Shown: piece by piece, positions 43,698 through 56,754 of the stretch
How the letters are laid out: every line of letters begins with the position of its first letter
Position numbering within the stretch: position 1 is the first letter of the stretch
NCBI GenBank assembly: GCA_032988165.1
Contig: JANTQF010000162.1
Span: forward strand, 1-64,000
Length of the DNA: 64,000 nt
Direction: 5' to 3'
DNA from: Emmonsiellopsis sp. PD_33
Taxonomy: Eukaryota > Ascomycota > Eurotiomycetes > Onygenales > Ajellomycetaceae
Program-made: the position numbers and the translations under genes
Notes under the pieces: model-generated
The model's input: only the letters and a program-made list of their open reading frames with translations
Database searches by the model: none
Told to the model about the DNA's origin: nothing

Positions 43698-46618
43698 CTA
43701 AAGGAAGGCATTCTCGGTCGCATTCTCTGCCGCACCCGTCTGGCGCCTCCTATCACTTAAGAATAGATCCACCATACGCTTGCTGCTGATCGTCGAATGA
43801 ATATCTCCCAGAGCCGCCCAGTTATTTTTTGTGTACGTCCTAGCATTCCTCGAGTTCTCGTTATTGATCCCAACGGTATCTCTCCTAGTGCGCATGGAGT
43901 TCAGACTTTTGGCCGTTGTGAGTCTTCTAGGATTGGTAGGTTGCTGGGTTGGGCTGTCCCTTTCATCGTTGCTAGGAATGGATACCTTGTTCTGGACAGA
44001 TTTTGAGTTCCTTGTCGGTGTAACTGGTGACCCCATCATGGTAGGTCTTGTTTTGGAATAGACCAACGGGGAGCAATCTGGGCTTTTCGACATGCTCCTA
44101 GGATCAGGCGAAGCAGTTGTTGTAGCCGACCCAGGGTCAGGATCGGGGGAGAGATGGACACTTAGAGGGGATTGTGATCTAACCACAACCGATGGCTTCT
44201 GAACAGGCGTGTGCGAGAGGGAAATCGAAGTAGCTGGTGATAGACGCAACGGCCGGGAGAAATTATTTTGCGTAAACGATTTTAACTCAAGCAACGGAGG
44301 CCTTACGTCAAAGCCTGACACGGGATTAGAAGGATTCCGGTTGATTTGCAAAGGCTTAATGGGGGATTCTCCGTCATTTTCGTCGAATTTTTCATCGTTG
44401 ATCTGAGTATCTTCCCAATAGTGGGAGTTCGGCCTCCTATAGGACTGTGACTTTGGAGTATTGCCAGAGGGAGAGTTATCAATAAGATCCATCTGTGAAC
44501 TCATCCACGACTTCCACTCGGCACTTCCTTTATTTTGTCGGTCGCTACAAATATAACCGCCAGACTTCTGCGGCCTATATGGAAGCCTCTCGCTGGCCAG
44601 TATGGTAACCGTTCCTCGTTCGTCGCTCGATTCGGAAAAGTCTAAATCTCTTTTGGTTTCGTACCGTCTCGGGGTATCTCCGCTCGTAGTCCTCGAATAG
44701 ACGCTGGGCGATACGGGCGACCCTCCCATAGCTCCAGGGCGTGATATTATTACGCTCCCGGTGTCGTCATCTGGGCTCGAAATTCGGCCACGGGGGGGAA
44801 TTGTGGGAAGAAGTAATGGATTGGGGAACTCAGAATGCTTTCGAGGGCTGGGCTGGAAGAATAACGATTTTGACTGGTGCAAAGGCTGTCTTGGGCGATG
44901 ATGACCCGTATTTTCATTACGTTGTGCGACTTGTTGGGGAGTAAGCCCAAGAGAATCTCCGGGGTAGTTTGAGGATACGGATATTTGACTTCGGCAGCTC
45001 GGAGACCTCCTGTAGAACGCAGGTAGAGCAGGAAGGGCCTTAATGGTTCTCATCGAAGCCTCGCTTGGTACATGACGAATGCTGTGACTAGTTCGATGGG
45101 AATATGTTGATAACGAAGGGCTACATACCGATCGCCGAACGGTTGTAGCCCTAGGAGTGACGTCTCCGCCGCGCTGGTGTCCGGACTCATCAATATGCCG
45201 TACTAAAGCTGAGTATACCCGCTGGCTATCGACTATATCCTCGACGTGGTTATTGTTCTGTTCACTGTAGAACGGCTTCCTAAAAATGGAGTACCCATCG
45301 TTATAGTGAAAGGACGATGGTGACGGGATCGGTTCGGGGAGATCGCCGTTTTCCTGGATAATGCCAAGTCGATTTCGCTCTGATGCTGAATCTCTGGCCA
45401 TCGTATTAGTAGCCGTCGAGTCCGTCCAGCTGGTTACGCGAGAGCTGGACGTGCAGAAACTATCAGAGCTTTTCATTGATCTGATGCTAGCCGTTCTCTT
45501 ATCAAAATTCGTCGAACCTATGAAGGAGTTAGAGACGTCGTCAAAAGTTCAATAGATTAAGAAATACAAATATTCATACATTCGGAATTGACATAATCGC
45601 TCAGCTCCAGACGGTTACGAGCACGATGCGCACTGTGTGCTTGCTGCTGCTCCTGAGTTACTGAACTTCGTCCAAACATCCGTCTGAGGCCGTTTTTTAT
45701 CGAAACCGAGAAAAGTCTGGATTTTGAGCTCTTCCGGCTTTCCGTGTAGTTGAGCTCTTTGTTTTCCATCGGTTGAATGTCAGAAGAAGCGGTATATTCG
45801 GAGCCGAAGCCACTAGAAGACCGCAAAGATTTCCTAAGAGGTTTCGCCCGATATCGTGGCTTCCTGCTCGTGATTGTCTCTGATTGCGGAGTTTTTAGAT
45901 TTTGTAAAAATTGTTCCCGGGCGAGCTGGATTGCTGCATCGTGACTTTGCATACGTCTTAGGTTTTGTGGGTTCTGGGGAGGTCCAGTTCCAAAGAAAGA
46001 CTTCGACCGACGCAGAGTAGCTTTGGATAGATGACCCGTTCCAGGGCTATCCGAAGCATCATAGGATCGATGGGGCGAATGAGGCGAGTCTGAATATTTC
46101 GAAGTACGCTTTCGTGTTGAAAACATGGATTTGGCTCTGCGGAGTTTGCGGTAAGATGATGGAACCGATGGAACGCTGTCCTCAAATCCAGACATTTGAG
46201 TAATGCTAGGAGTCAGCTCCTCGACAGCAGCATCATAGGCAGGATCATGGCCGGTACTGTCACGGGTGGGTTGGGATGTTGTGGAACCTGGAGACTGCAT
46301 GTATGGTTCTTGATTCTGAGAGTTAAGATTGTCCCGGGCACCGAATCGGATACTCTGGGGCTTGGGATAACGAATATTGTGTGTATTAGCCTCGCTATCG
46401 CCACCACGCGAGATGTCGCATGATCCCCTTGAGTCTGTAGACCTTTGCTGCTTGTGGCGCTGCATTGCGATAGAAGCGGCAGTTAGCGCATGATAACGGG
46501 CCGTTTCTGGATCGATGGGCTCTGAAACTGGTGGAATATAACGGGAAGATTTAACGGATGAGGTGGATTTGGCTCTTCTCAGTCGGTTGGCAGCAGTATC
46601 TGATGACCTTGGAACCAT
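43698..46618 (-). CDS. Large Ser/Arg-rich protein of unknown function
   Basis: Two exons, 45580-46618 and 43698-45517, give 952 residues. The 62-base intron has a GTATGA donor, a TCTAAC branch point and a TAG acceptor; splicing joins NSEC to STNFDKRTASIRSMKSSDSF in frame. The chain is Ser, Arg, Pro and Asn-rich throughout. The best-defined part is the N terminus, MVPRSSDTAANRLRRAKSTSSVKSSRY, and PETARYHALTAASIAMQRHKQ, which look conserved. Many RRAKS/RRSKS-type stretches are candidate basophilic kinase sites (YRKLRRAKSMFS, LRRSKSFFG). Overall it resembles fungal cortical or polarity regulators of low complexity; no domain is recognised. Start at 46618; the frame extends upstream 88 codons to a non-ATG start, which I treat as leader. 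Confidence 0.8.
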
Positions 46619-49208
46619 ATTGCGGCAGCCAAGAAATTGGAACGATGTTGTCTTTGCTGATGCTGAAAATAAAATGCGTAAGCCGAGTAGGAGTATGTGA
46701 GGTAGGATGTGAATGATGCCGTTAAGCAAAACAGGATCTCGAATGGCGAAACACAGGACGTCCACAGACCAGCGAAGTTGGGATGATTTCGGCAGCGGCG
46801 AACAGGGAGGAAAACATCGCCTCGGGTCGCCATTTCCCTTCGTCGAAGTATGAACATGCGGGCCAAGCGATGGGAGGAGCAACCGACGGAAAAACCAGCC
46901 ATCGCTTCATTCGAGGGGCTCGTCACTCGTCGATTTCGGCGCCATCAAAGCGCAAACCGACGGGTCTTCCAACGGCTTTGCGATGGATGTTCTTCCTGAG
47001 CGCTGAGCGCTAACAGGAGGCAAAAGGGTATGACATGCGCGGTATAGTCCATGGCTACAAGGTAGACGGCAGATCAATCAATGTTGAAGTGTTTCAAGTG
47101 TCACTCGTTTATATACACGACTGAAGCTGGTCTTGTTCAGGAGTTGACGTTGGAATTGGGTTTGATAGTCATGATCATGTGATCCGATTATTTCTAACGC
47201 TGGGCCCCCCTCCTCCAAAGATTCTCTCTCCTACAGAACTCCAGTTTAAAGCTGCTACTATACTAACTTTCTCTAAATTGAAGTATTATCTGTTCATTCC
47301 AACCATCGGGATGCTGTGATACTAAAGTAATACTTGGGTATCTAGTATGGTGGCCACGATCCGATGCTTAACTAGTACTAGTTACTCCTGAGTCTGATAC
47401 TAGTAGTATTGTGCCTCCGCACAAAAAGCTTCGAGATAATTTTGCTGTTTTGAACAAAATGGTATCAATATCGAGGTGCCTCCTTGCTCTTAATTGCAAA
47501 TATATATGGATCGTCATTTCCTTAACCCGAGCACTGCGCGGCTGAGTAGACAAGTCTGGTTCATGTTGACTTTAAATTGAACCACCACATTTTCCAGATC
47601 TATAATTTAGTTACATACTCGAATATTCTGAGTGGCAGAATCAGTAGTTCTTGCTTCTGCTGATGGAAATGCATATCATCCCGCTCTCATGACAGGATGC
47701 TGCATTTTTCCGGGTCCATATGAGATACAATTTTATTCCATGTTGCGTCTATCTATCAACTGGCTTTTGATTTAGACATCAACAAACTACTTGATGATCT
47801 GGTTAATGTCAAAAATTGAGGCTATTTTCACCGAGAAAAAAGAACCCTTTTGTTGATTGGCGTAAACCGTCAGGAGTTCCCCCCCGCGAACGAAATACAA
47901 TCCCCTTTCCAACTAGAATAACGCATCTAGCAATCTAGGAGCAAATGTATCCCAGGGCAAATCCCCATCCATGAAAGAACAAAGCTATTCTTTCACATGC
48001 CAGGAAGAAAACCGCTCCAGCACCTAGGAACCCTGCCGTTTTATGACGACATTGCCCGAATCCCAGACTTATCCCAGACCAATTGAAATTAGCCCTATAT
48101 AGATATCTTGGGCATCAATGCATGCTGTTGTTACACATACCCTGATCACTTTAGAGTTTATGCTCATTGGGGAGAACTGATTAACTAGCCCAGATCCTTC
48201 ACCATTGGGGCAAAAATGCACATGCCTTGAAAACAATCAAACCCTAAAAATATCAAAAAAAGAAAAGAAAAAAAAAAAAGAGAGAGAGAGAGAGCTAAAT
48301 CCATCCCATCATTAAAAAGCTTATCCCATTTTATTGTTAAAAAACCTGACAAATCACCTCCTCATCTTAAACCTGATACTGAATCTGGTTTGCCAGCTTG
48401 GTTGGGCAGCAGCATTCTTCCTTCTAAACCAACCCCCACGTTCTCGGATATATGTAGATAGATAGATACCCCTCCCCCGCTATATACAGCAGATGCCTGC
48501 CCTTAATGAGAGATATGTCATGCATAAGTAACTGCAAACCTGACAGCAGGCTAGTAGCACCAATACTGACGTAATTTCCGTGTAGGCATACGTATGCAGC
48601 ATGCCGCTGCGCTTCAATAATAGGATATGCATAATACCCCGCGCGGGGTTCTTTGCATAGATAGCGTTTTTCATTCTCCTATGGACTTCCCCCATGATTG
48701 GTCCGGGCCGATCCTATACATAGTTTAACTTAAAATGAAAGAACGAAGAAAATGGAGGGAAAGGCAATTATATTTCGGTCAACGATAGTAGTATAGTTTT
48801 ACCGTTGTCTTAAAAAAGAATTTACTATAACTCGTTATTATTTTGACCCGAGATAACCGAACCCGGTTATTTTATGTCTCAGATGTCAATGTTACTGTTT
48901 CCTTTTGCAGCCTGGTAGCTATTTTTTTTTTCTGTTTTCCTGGCTGCTCTTGTCTGCTCCACCCTTTGTTTGCTATGAGGCGGTGAAGGCAGGGTACATA
49001 CATAACCCAAGCCATGAAGGGATGAAGAGGGCATATGACCTGTGTGAAGACTGTCCTGGAATCCATTGTTTTCTCCACTGCCAAGATGCATTGAGAAAGG
49101 AAGTCAACATTCCAGAACCTCCCCTTGCCGCTTCTATTAACCTAGCTAAGCAGACATAAGAATATTCGTTAACATGAACGCGTATTCAATTTCATTAGCT
49201 CGCAATCG
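46619..49208. other. Gene-poor AT-rich region left of the transposon
   Basis: This 2.6 kb includes the promoter of the Ser/Arg-rich gene (to about 47.2 kb), then AT-rich sequence with an A-rich run and GA microsatellite near 48256-48294. A frame at 48905-49159 with a hydrophobic start and several Cys has no ATG and is not called. Nothing else is recognised. Confidence 0.5.
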
Positions 49209-49216
49209 TTTATATA
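49209..49216 (+). repeat. Target-site duplication, left copy
   Basis: TTTATATA directly precedes the left terminal inverted repeat and is repeated exactly at 51686-51693. Confidence 0.85.
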
Positions 49217-49287
49217 GAGATCGCTTAGTTGGACACCCCCCCTACATAATGGGACACCCCCTCTAACCTAATTAGGCCTTAGTGTGG
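49217..49287 (+). repeat. MULE left terminal inverted repeat
   Basis: Begins GAGATCGCTTAGTTGGACAC. Matches the reverse complement of 51615-51685 at 70 of 71 positions. Confidence 0.9.
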
Positions 49288-50527
49288 GTTAAAGTTTACA
49301 CTAAACCTATTATGGGGCAAACTAGGCTCAATGGGGAAAGGTGCTACTTGGCATGCTTATATAATCTTACCACATCAAAACTGCCTATGTAGTCAACATA
49401 GCAAGTGCTGAGCACCCACCTGCACTGTGAGAGATTTAACAATTTTTACCAATTCATTCAAAAATGCAATAAAAAAAAATCAGACTCTATTTCCTATTTA
49501 GGACTAGCTTGGCAGCTTATGTAAACTGTCCCCCTGGCCCTCCCTACTATCCACCATGCCCACCTCATCCACCTTGCCCACCATGCCTCTCTCATGGGAG
49601 AATATACACTACCTTGCCACCATTTAGTGCTGGGTCAGGGTGTTCAAATCTGAACAGTTCTTGATGATTATTTGTCAGTGGGTGGCAGCCCAGAAGGCAG
49701 TTTAGAAGGCAGTTAGGAGCACCATGAGGCTACCCTGGATTTCAAACACTGCCTGGTGATGGTTCTTGAATTTGGAGGTGTATATTCTCAATGGGGGGGG
49801 GTGTATAGGGGTAAAGATACTACTGTGGGTGAAAATCACACATCTCAAGTGTATATCATCTACCCCAGTAAAGGTCATCAATTTCATGCAGACAAGGGAG
49901 TCCCATAGTGGTTTAAAGGATCTGCCTGCACCATGGGAGACATGTTGGGTGTATCAAACTACTGTTAACTAGCTTCTTCACCCTGTGAAGTGCAAGAGGT
50001 GAGATTTTGCAGGTGACATCCCTAAATAGGGGGGTAAGGAGCTCTAAACTAACTGCCAACTGCACCTTCTCTATATATTACTTTGCACCCCTATTAACCT
50101 ATAAAATAGTCCTCTCCATCCAGGTCACTGCACTGTTCAAATCATGGAGGTTGCTCTCAAGGTCATTTTTTAATAACTAGTGAGTAGATTTAATAATGAA
50201 AGTGGCACTTTTATTGAGATGAAAATGCTTATCAATTCAGGCATGAATAAAGTGCTCCTTTCATGATAGCTAGGTATCTTCTATATAGATTAGAATAGGG
50301 CTGTAAGTCTCCTTATTTGTAGCTTTGAATTCTGCCTATCATTCATTGAAATCCTCCTTAGTGCAAGAGTGGATGACACAGTTTCATACTTGAAGGAAAT
50401 CCTGCTAAAGATTGTCAATTTGCCCCTGCAATTCTGATGATGATAGTCATGTATGTATATCTATAGTATAAAGTATTATAGAATGAAATTTAGGATGACA
50501 TTGTTTGAAGATATTAATGCATATATG

Positions 50528-51463
50528 TCAGAAGCAATATAGAACAGCAGTTTGAGATAGGATCTCAGTAAGGGTGTCATGCAGTTGCTCATCATTATCA
50601 ATAAGGGTGGTCAGGGGGTGGATAATTTGCATGTTAGAATATAGTGACTGTAGTTTCCTCATCACCCAGGCAAAATTACTCTGCTTTTGCCTAGAGAGGA
50701 AGCAAAATCCAATGAAAAATGTCTCATTCAAAGTAGTTATCCCCACAATATTAAGTAGTGGCATCTTAAGGCAGTTGGTTTTATAGGTAGTATCCAGGAA
50801 AACAACTGAGGAATAGCACTGTAGCAATGTGATTAAGATATTATGTGAGAGGAATAGAGATTTAAGAGCATAATTCTCATGATGATTAATACTGAAGGTT
50901 CAGTTATTACCTTCTAAGAGTCTCTCTAGTAGAGCTGAGAGAGATGTGCAACCATTGAGATATTCAATTCTTATCTGATGTGAGAGATTATTAATATCTT
51001 GCCATACAAAATTGGATTCACCAGTAGAAACATTGATCAGGGAGTTAAGGATCTAATAGGGTGTAGCACCTGTATTAAGCTGAGCCTGGACATGATCTTC
51101 AACCTCATGAAAATGCTGCCAGTGAAGTGTTAGATGCAATGACCAGTGTGTAGGGGGGTAGTTATACTGGCTATTATGGAGATTGAGATCTCAGACCTCA
51201 AATAGCTTGGAAAACTGTACAACAAGGTTGAATGGGCAGTTCTGGTGGTAAGACTGTGATCTCCATTAGGGTAGAGTGTTTTCTTCACTCCAAGGTAGGT
51301 ATAAGCAGTCACAGTAGAGATAGTAGCAAATAATTGTATCTCCCTTCTTCACACTGCATTGAATAACAGTAGCATAGCCCTGAGGCACTGTAAATGCATT
51401 GATTGCATTTTTAGCCTCTTCAAAGCTGTTGTAGGAGGCATTTGGGGGGGGTAGGAGGTCCAT
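50528..51463 (-). pseudogene. MULE transposase remnant with three in-frame stops
   Basis: One reading frame runs from 51463 to 50528 with internal stops at 51266-51268 (TAA), 51053-51055 (TAG) and 50900-50902 (TGA). The N-terminal part (SFEEAKNAINAF, PQGYA, CPFNLVVQFSKL) looks like the FAR1-type DNA-binding domain of fungal MULE transposases, then VQAQLNTGATPY and a MULE catalytic block: VVFLDTTYKTN holds the first catalytic Asp, and LIDNDEQL the second. The third catalytic acid would lie beyond 50528, where the frame is lost. No start-to-stop protein can be made, so it is inactive. The zinc-ligand His positions near YNYPPTHW appear changed. Confidence 0.85.
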
Positions 51464-51614
51464 GGTGTGAGTTTGAGCAATTTGAGTGATTAAATGTGGT
51501 GTAGTAGAGGAAGGGAGATGGATAGTTGAAGGAAGATAGAGAGGTCAAGTGATTGATGAGAGATTTGATGAGAGTTTGAAGTGGAAGCTAAAAAGAACAC
51601 TAGTCCCACTTAGT

Positions 51615-51685
51615 CCACACTAAGGCCTAATCAGGTTAGAGGGGGTGTCCCATTATGTAGGGGGGGTGTCCAACTAAGCGATCTC
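51615..51685 (-). repeat. MULE right terminal inverted repeat
   Basis: Inverted counterpart of 49217-49287 with a single mismatch. Confidence 0.9.
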
Positions 51686-51693
51686 TTTATATA
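51686..51693 (+). repeat. Target-site duplication, right copy
   Basis: TTTATATA, identical to 49209-49216. Confidence 0.85.
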
Positions 51694-54600
51694 TGACTCA
51701 CATCCAAACCTCCTACCGGCCAGGGGAACGAGAAAGCTGATTATTTTCGTAGAACTGGTTCTAGACCTATGCGCCACACCGGCTTTGCTGATGCAAGCTT
51801 ACCTCAGTGCGCGGTCGAAGGGAGCCCAGATTTCGAAACGGAGTTAGAGTTCGGATCGAGGACGGTTATTGCCGCTGGTGGGTTAATAAAAACATGTTTC
51901 CTTGGGGTTTATGGAGTCGAAGCCAGTGGCCAGAGCACGGGGAAAAGGCAGTATGCTGACGGATGAAGAAGTGTCGGAGGACATGGGATTTGGTGATCCT
52001 ATTGTTTGTGTCGGATACGGCATATATGGCGGTGTGGATCAGCCGGGGGTGAGATACAGCGGGAGGAGAAAAGAGTCGTTTCCCATGTGTTTGAGCCTTA
52101 GACAGTGCGGAATCGTCAATTGCGAGTCTCTGTCAATGTTCGAAACCCGGAGTATAAGGTTTTAAAACAAAGGGCATTCTGAGCGTCAAGCACTTCCAAA
52201 ACAGGTATCCTCAGACTGCATACCGAATACGACAGATAATCCGAGAAATGTTCGACATTGGCCTGACTGAAGATGTAGGGATGTCGGAGGAAATCGATAG
52301 CCAGAAAAGAGAAAGAGAACGCAAATGAGCGTGACCTCTACACTAATGTAAGTAATGCCATATTTGCATAATTGACATCATAGATACCAGAAATGAAATG
52401 GCGTGCGGCTTTCAGTTACATCAGAGTCCGAAAAGAATTGCCATTTGGAGGCTGCTTATCAGTTCAATAACGACGTGGCGGATTATTCTCAATGCAGGAA
52501 TAGGAAATAATTTGTTTGATCTTAGCGGAGGAGTCCCGAGCATCCCCTGTCAGGAAAGAAGACAAGTTGAAGCAAAGTTCCCGCTGCAAAGACATTGACT
52601 CGGATTTAGTAGAACATATCCGTAGTAAGCACCATCGGGTCACGCCCAAGTATGGATATCCGAACAGTTGATGTGATACTGTACCGTGAATGCAAATGCA
52701 AGAATTTCGGACAAGCACCCAAGGGGAGGAAAAGTCAAATGGGGTCCTGCCACATCGAACGGGTGGATTTCGCTTGGGGATAGGAGGTTACGAGGATGGA
52801 TCAGCTTCCCGGTAGCGAGCGGGAAAGTACGGGAAATAACATTTCCTGGCACATTGGCGATCTCTCTTTTAGCTGGCTGCGAAAGATAAGGGCAGAGCGC
52901 GGTCTGTGTTGGCGGGAGGGCGGTTCACCCCTTGATCTGCAAGAGGCGATGATGCACTGTGTCGGCTGGAAAGGGGACTTGACGTCAGACACGTGGCTGG
53001 GTGAGTATTTGGAATGATAATGGTTTGCTGTCACATACAACTAGCTACTCTCTTTTAAGCTAAGAAGTAGTTCGACGTTGAGCAGTCCCCATATTTGGTT
53101 TTGCGCTGCCCTGGGGAACATGCTGGCAAATGGCCACTGTATGCGAGGCAGTCGGGCAACAACCTCGCCGGAATTAGGGTAGATGTCCTTGTAAACCCAA
53201 TTCTGAACTCGATCAAGGATTCCTCGTCCCCTCTTGCTTCGTGCACAAGAAGAACCGGCCCATACCTTGACCGGCATCAGGTAACGAGATGGCGATGTCG
53301 TCTACGGCTTGGATTGGGCTGAGGTCGAGGTCACATGCCCCCCTTAATTGTTTTCAAAATAGGCTTGGCGGATATCAAACTGCTTCCATAGGTCTCTGAT
53401 CACACACTGCTTGATTGCCATCATCATGGCGTTGAACCGTATCGCATACAATTGCCGTCCTATTGGGTGCTGCGGGGAACTCGTCTTAGTTGCCAGTTAT
53501 TCGCGCAAGGCTTTGGGAGATAAACGGTCCTAAGCACAGCAGCCATCCTCGCAAGTTTTTGCTCCAGCAAAACATCGTGCCTATCACTACTACTACACAT
53601 CAGAGTTTGGCGCTCTCCTCTCTGCGCGAGGGCGCAAGGCGCACTTTGCTAGTGGATACCTGGGCATCATAACCCAGGCAATCGGCCATATTTCGTGACG
53701 GCTTCCGGGTAAAGCTATGCAGAGTTACAGGGTCGAGGATTTATATCCTCTACCTTGACCGCAACCGGCTATTTTTTGGTAAAGATATCAAAGATAGTTT
53801 GACAAGAAATACGATAGTTAAATGAGACATATTACTCATCCGTGTCGAGGAGGCAACCTGAGCGAGCTTTTGAAGCAGCGGCAGAAACCAGTGCCACACT
53901 GCCATGGCCCATCCCCAGCTCAAAAAGCAACAAGAAACAGATTAGTTAGTCCCGACACTAGCAAACTGCCCAACGCTAAGCATGTAGTGGGGACCAACCT
54001 GAAACCACACTACTGGGAGCGTCAGAGTGGGGGACAGATATAGGGAACGAATGATCAGGCAGCATCAGAGGATTAGGGTGATTCGACGGGAAAAAAGCAA
54101 AAGGCAAAAAGTCGAAACAAAAAAGTCGTTCCCAAGGATGATGATGTCATAGGGATAGATCCCCCTCTCTTTCGCCTTCTTCATGCGATGGAATTTATCC
54201 CACCCCCCCCTTTTCCCTCAAGAACAATGGAGCTTGCTTTCCGTTCAACCAGCTGAAACCTGAACTCGGAACTCGGATAACTTCCCGAATGAACCAAGGC
54301 TCATCCCGCTTTACTACTACCTACCCCCTTTCCTGTCCCATCTGAATCCCCGGCCAACAAACAGGAGAAAGCACACAAAAAGATCGACATCATCGACCCG
54401 GCTCCAATCAATGATTCCCACACCCCCCTTGATTTCAGAGCCACAGATTCTCACCCACAAGCCACATGGTCTCACAGCTAGTTATTTTAGTTCCTACTGA
54501 AGCCCCTCGAGAAATGGACAGAAAAGCCGGTCGGCCTCTGCACGGAATAGTGGGGGCCCCTGGACCTGTCAGGCTCATGTTACATGCTCTAACCCAGGCA

Positions 54601-55512
54601 CTAAACGCTTAGTGGATGTTTTAGCCCACTGCAGTACAAAGATCAGAAGGAGATGGTTATGTCATAGCCTCCATGCAGAGGCATGGTGGGCTGCTCTTTT
54701 GCTTTCTTTTTTTTTTTACCGGCTTCTTGGCCCATCCGTCATCCTTGGCTTACTTCTTCATCCTTCCCCCCTTTTTTTATTATTTCCCAATCCGCTCCGG
54801 ACGGGATGGGGAAGGAAGTGAATTTGGGGGGAGAAATCAAAACAAAATGATCTTCATGCAGGATGGCTCAGGGAAGAGGGGATGCCCAGGGGTATCCCGT
54901 GCCACCAAGACGACCAAAAACGGTGATTGATATGCACGATGTGCATGCCGTGCGCATTTTGAGAAAAAGATGTCATCGATTTTGTGGGTTAATGCATAGT
55001 AAGAAAGATCAGATGGTGGTCGGGCGAAGTATAGTGAAAAGGGCGACGCGACGTGATAGTAATGCTCTAGTAGGAGTCAAGACGTAGAAGAATCAAATCA
55101 AGGTTAAAATCTAGAGAGAAAAGAAAGGAAAAAGAAGAAAGGCAGCTTCTAATGTCTTGGAAACTTATCATACTACAGAGCTTGTAGAATATATATACAC
55201 TCTACGGAGTTACAAAAACAACAGACAAATGCAGACGGGATTGCCTCAAATTCAACAAGATAGTTATTATTTACATATAGCCATCCGCCTATCCGCCCAG
55301 CCTGGCAGTGTCCATCTCTCGGACTTCCTCTACGGATTGCCCCGCTCAGCGCCCGCTGATTCCTGACCCAGCAAGCTCCCCTGGTCTGGTGGCAAAGACC
55401 TTTTTTACTTAGCTCTGTCGATGTTTCCACCTTTTCTCAAGGTAAGGGAAAAAAAAAGGGGGGGGGAGATGCGGATTCAACGGTCTTGATGAGAGAGTTT
55501 CATAATTTTTTT

Positions 55513-55524
55513 TGTGTGTGTGTG

Positions 55525-55558
<34 letters not shown>
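55513..55558 (+). repeat. GT dinucleotide microsatellite
   Basis: Two GT runs separated by GGTT, about 46 bases in all. Confidence 0.9.
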
Positions 55559-56725
55559 TGCTCTTTTTCCGTTTTGCCACCCCCTGATTTTCACGGGTTG
55601 ATTTTTTAGTATTTTTGAATTTCCTCATTCATTTTGATGCGGATTGTAAGCAGCTAGAAAAATAAAATAAATCGCGCCAACTATGAGTAACAATTTTGTT
55701 TCAGAGGTAGATAGTCTGGATACCCTCATTTTTATTTGCCAGCTATTGGAAGCTCTCAGGCGACATTACCAGTCAGTTTGGTTATTTTGTTTGGTGGCAT
55801 ATTTTCTACCTCACATAGACATAAAGCAAAGAAGAGAGCCACTTAAGATGTACTAACCAGTAGCAGGCAATCAATTCATAAAAAAAATGAGCAATTAAAA
55901 CTATATGCAAGTGAATTAAAAATTGGAAAACGAGTTGTAATACTCGAAAGTTCCAGACCCAGGAAGAAGAGACACGATGTATGTTTCACTTTAACCACGC
56001 GCGAAACCAGAGGACGAGGGTTAAAATGAAACAGTTACATCAAAAAAAAAGCAAAATAAAATAGCAAGAGTTTAATAACGCCGTCGCTTGGATATTTGAT
56101 TTGGTGTAAAAGTAGGCGTGGACAGGAAAATCAAATGCAGAGTGCCTCCAGATGCGAGAAAAACCATAAAAAATAACATGATGCATACACAGATAGAAAT
56201 CGGTCGCGAGTGGAGGAGAAAACGAGAGGATTGGCGGTGGTGGGGGGAGATGTAACAAAGGGAAATAAATGAAGGGGGAAAGAGGGGAAGAAAAGGTACA
56301 AGTACTACAACTGGGAATAATTGGTGAATAGGAAATCAAAAGGCCTGCCCTGAATGCAACTGTCTGTAAAGAAGAAATACAAAAACCGGAAAAGGAGTAG
56401 CAGTGTATCAAAGCGTGCGAGATGGGTAGTAATGGTGGGATTGGGAGAATACGAGCGAGAAGCGAAGGTGAGGGTGCTGAGTTAAAAGAAAATAAAATCA
56501 AAAGTGCTTGCGTAGTGGGTGTGTTTCTTTATTCCTGTATGTTCCATATGCATAATTTTTTGTTGTTGCCCTGTTCCGTTTAATAATTTTTGTTTTTTCA
56601 AGGTCTCCGGGACTCGCTTGATATTTTGGGGTGGGTGGTTTTTATGGCGTTGCGTCTTATCGACATTCGAGTGGGATATAGATTATGTTCGATACAAAGG
56701 AGAACCAGGGATGGCGGAGAATGTA

Positions 56726-56754
56726 TAAGAGCCGGGCATCGAGCCCGGCTCTTA
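56726..56754. other. Perfect 12-bp stem inverted repeat
   Basis: TAAGAGCCGGGC and its exact reverse complement flank a five-base loop ATCGA, followed by a T-rich segment. It looks like a bacterial-style terminator hairpin, but in this fungal context its role is unknown. Confidence 0.7.

Larger units (their letters stand above)
49217..51685 (-). mobile_element. Mutator-like DNA transposon (MULE), decayed
   Basis: The 2,469-base element has 71-base terminal inverted repeats (49217-49287 and 51615-51685) differing at one position, and is flanked by the perfect 8-base target duplication TTTATATA. An 8-11 base duplication is typical of Mutator-like elements. On the minus strand it carries a FAR1/MULE-type transposase remnant, which fits. 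The rest, 49288-50527, has no long frame but contains Pro-rich segments on the minus strand (for example near 49780-49830) that may be the eroded transposase C terminus. Almost identical ends with a broken gene suggest fairly recent arrival, possibly moved by another copy's transposase, followed by mutation of the coding part. Confidence 0.9.

Noticed and set aside
46619..46882. 88-codon upstream extension of the Ser/Arg-rich protein
   Set aside because: It needs a non-ATG start; the MVPRSSD start at 46618 looks like the natural N terminus.
48905..49159. 84-codon Cys-containing frame that looks like a small secreted protein
   Set aside because: It begins with TTG, has no upstream ATG in frame, and its hydrophobic part is due to a T9 run. 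The TTTTGCAG just before could be an acceptor, but no donor exon was found.
53041..53277. 78-codon minus-strand frame with ordinary composition
   Set aside because: It reads like eroded coding sequence but matches no family I know, and neighbouring exons could not be found.
56040..56501. 153-codon minus-strand frame
   Set aside because: Pyrimidine-rich strand gives a Ser/Pro/Phe/Leu string without domain; no leader or splice context.
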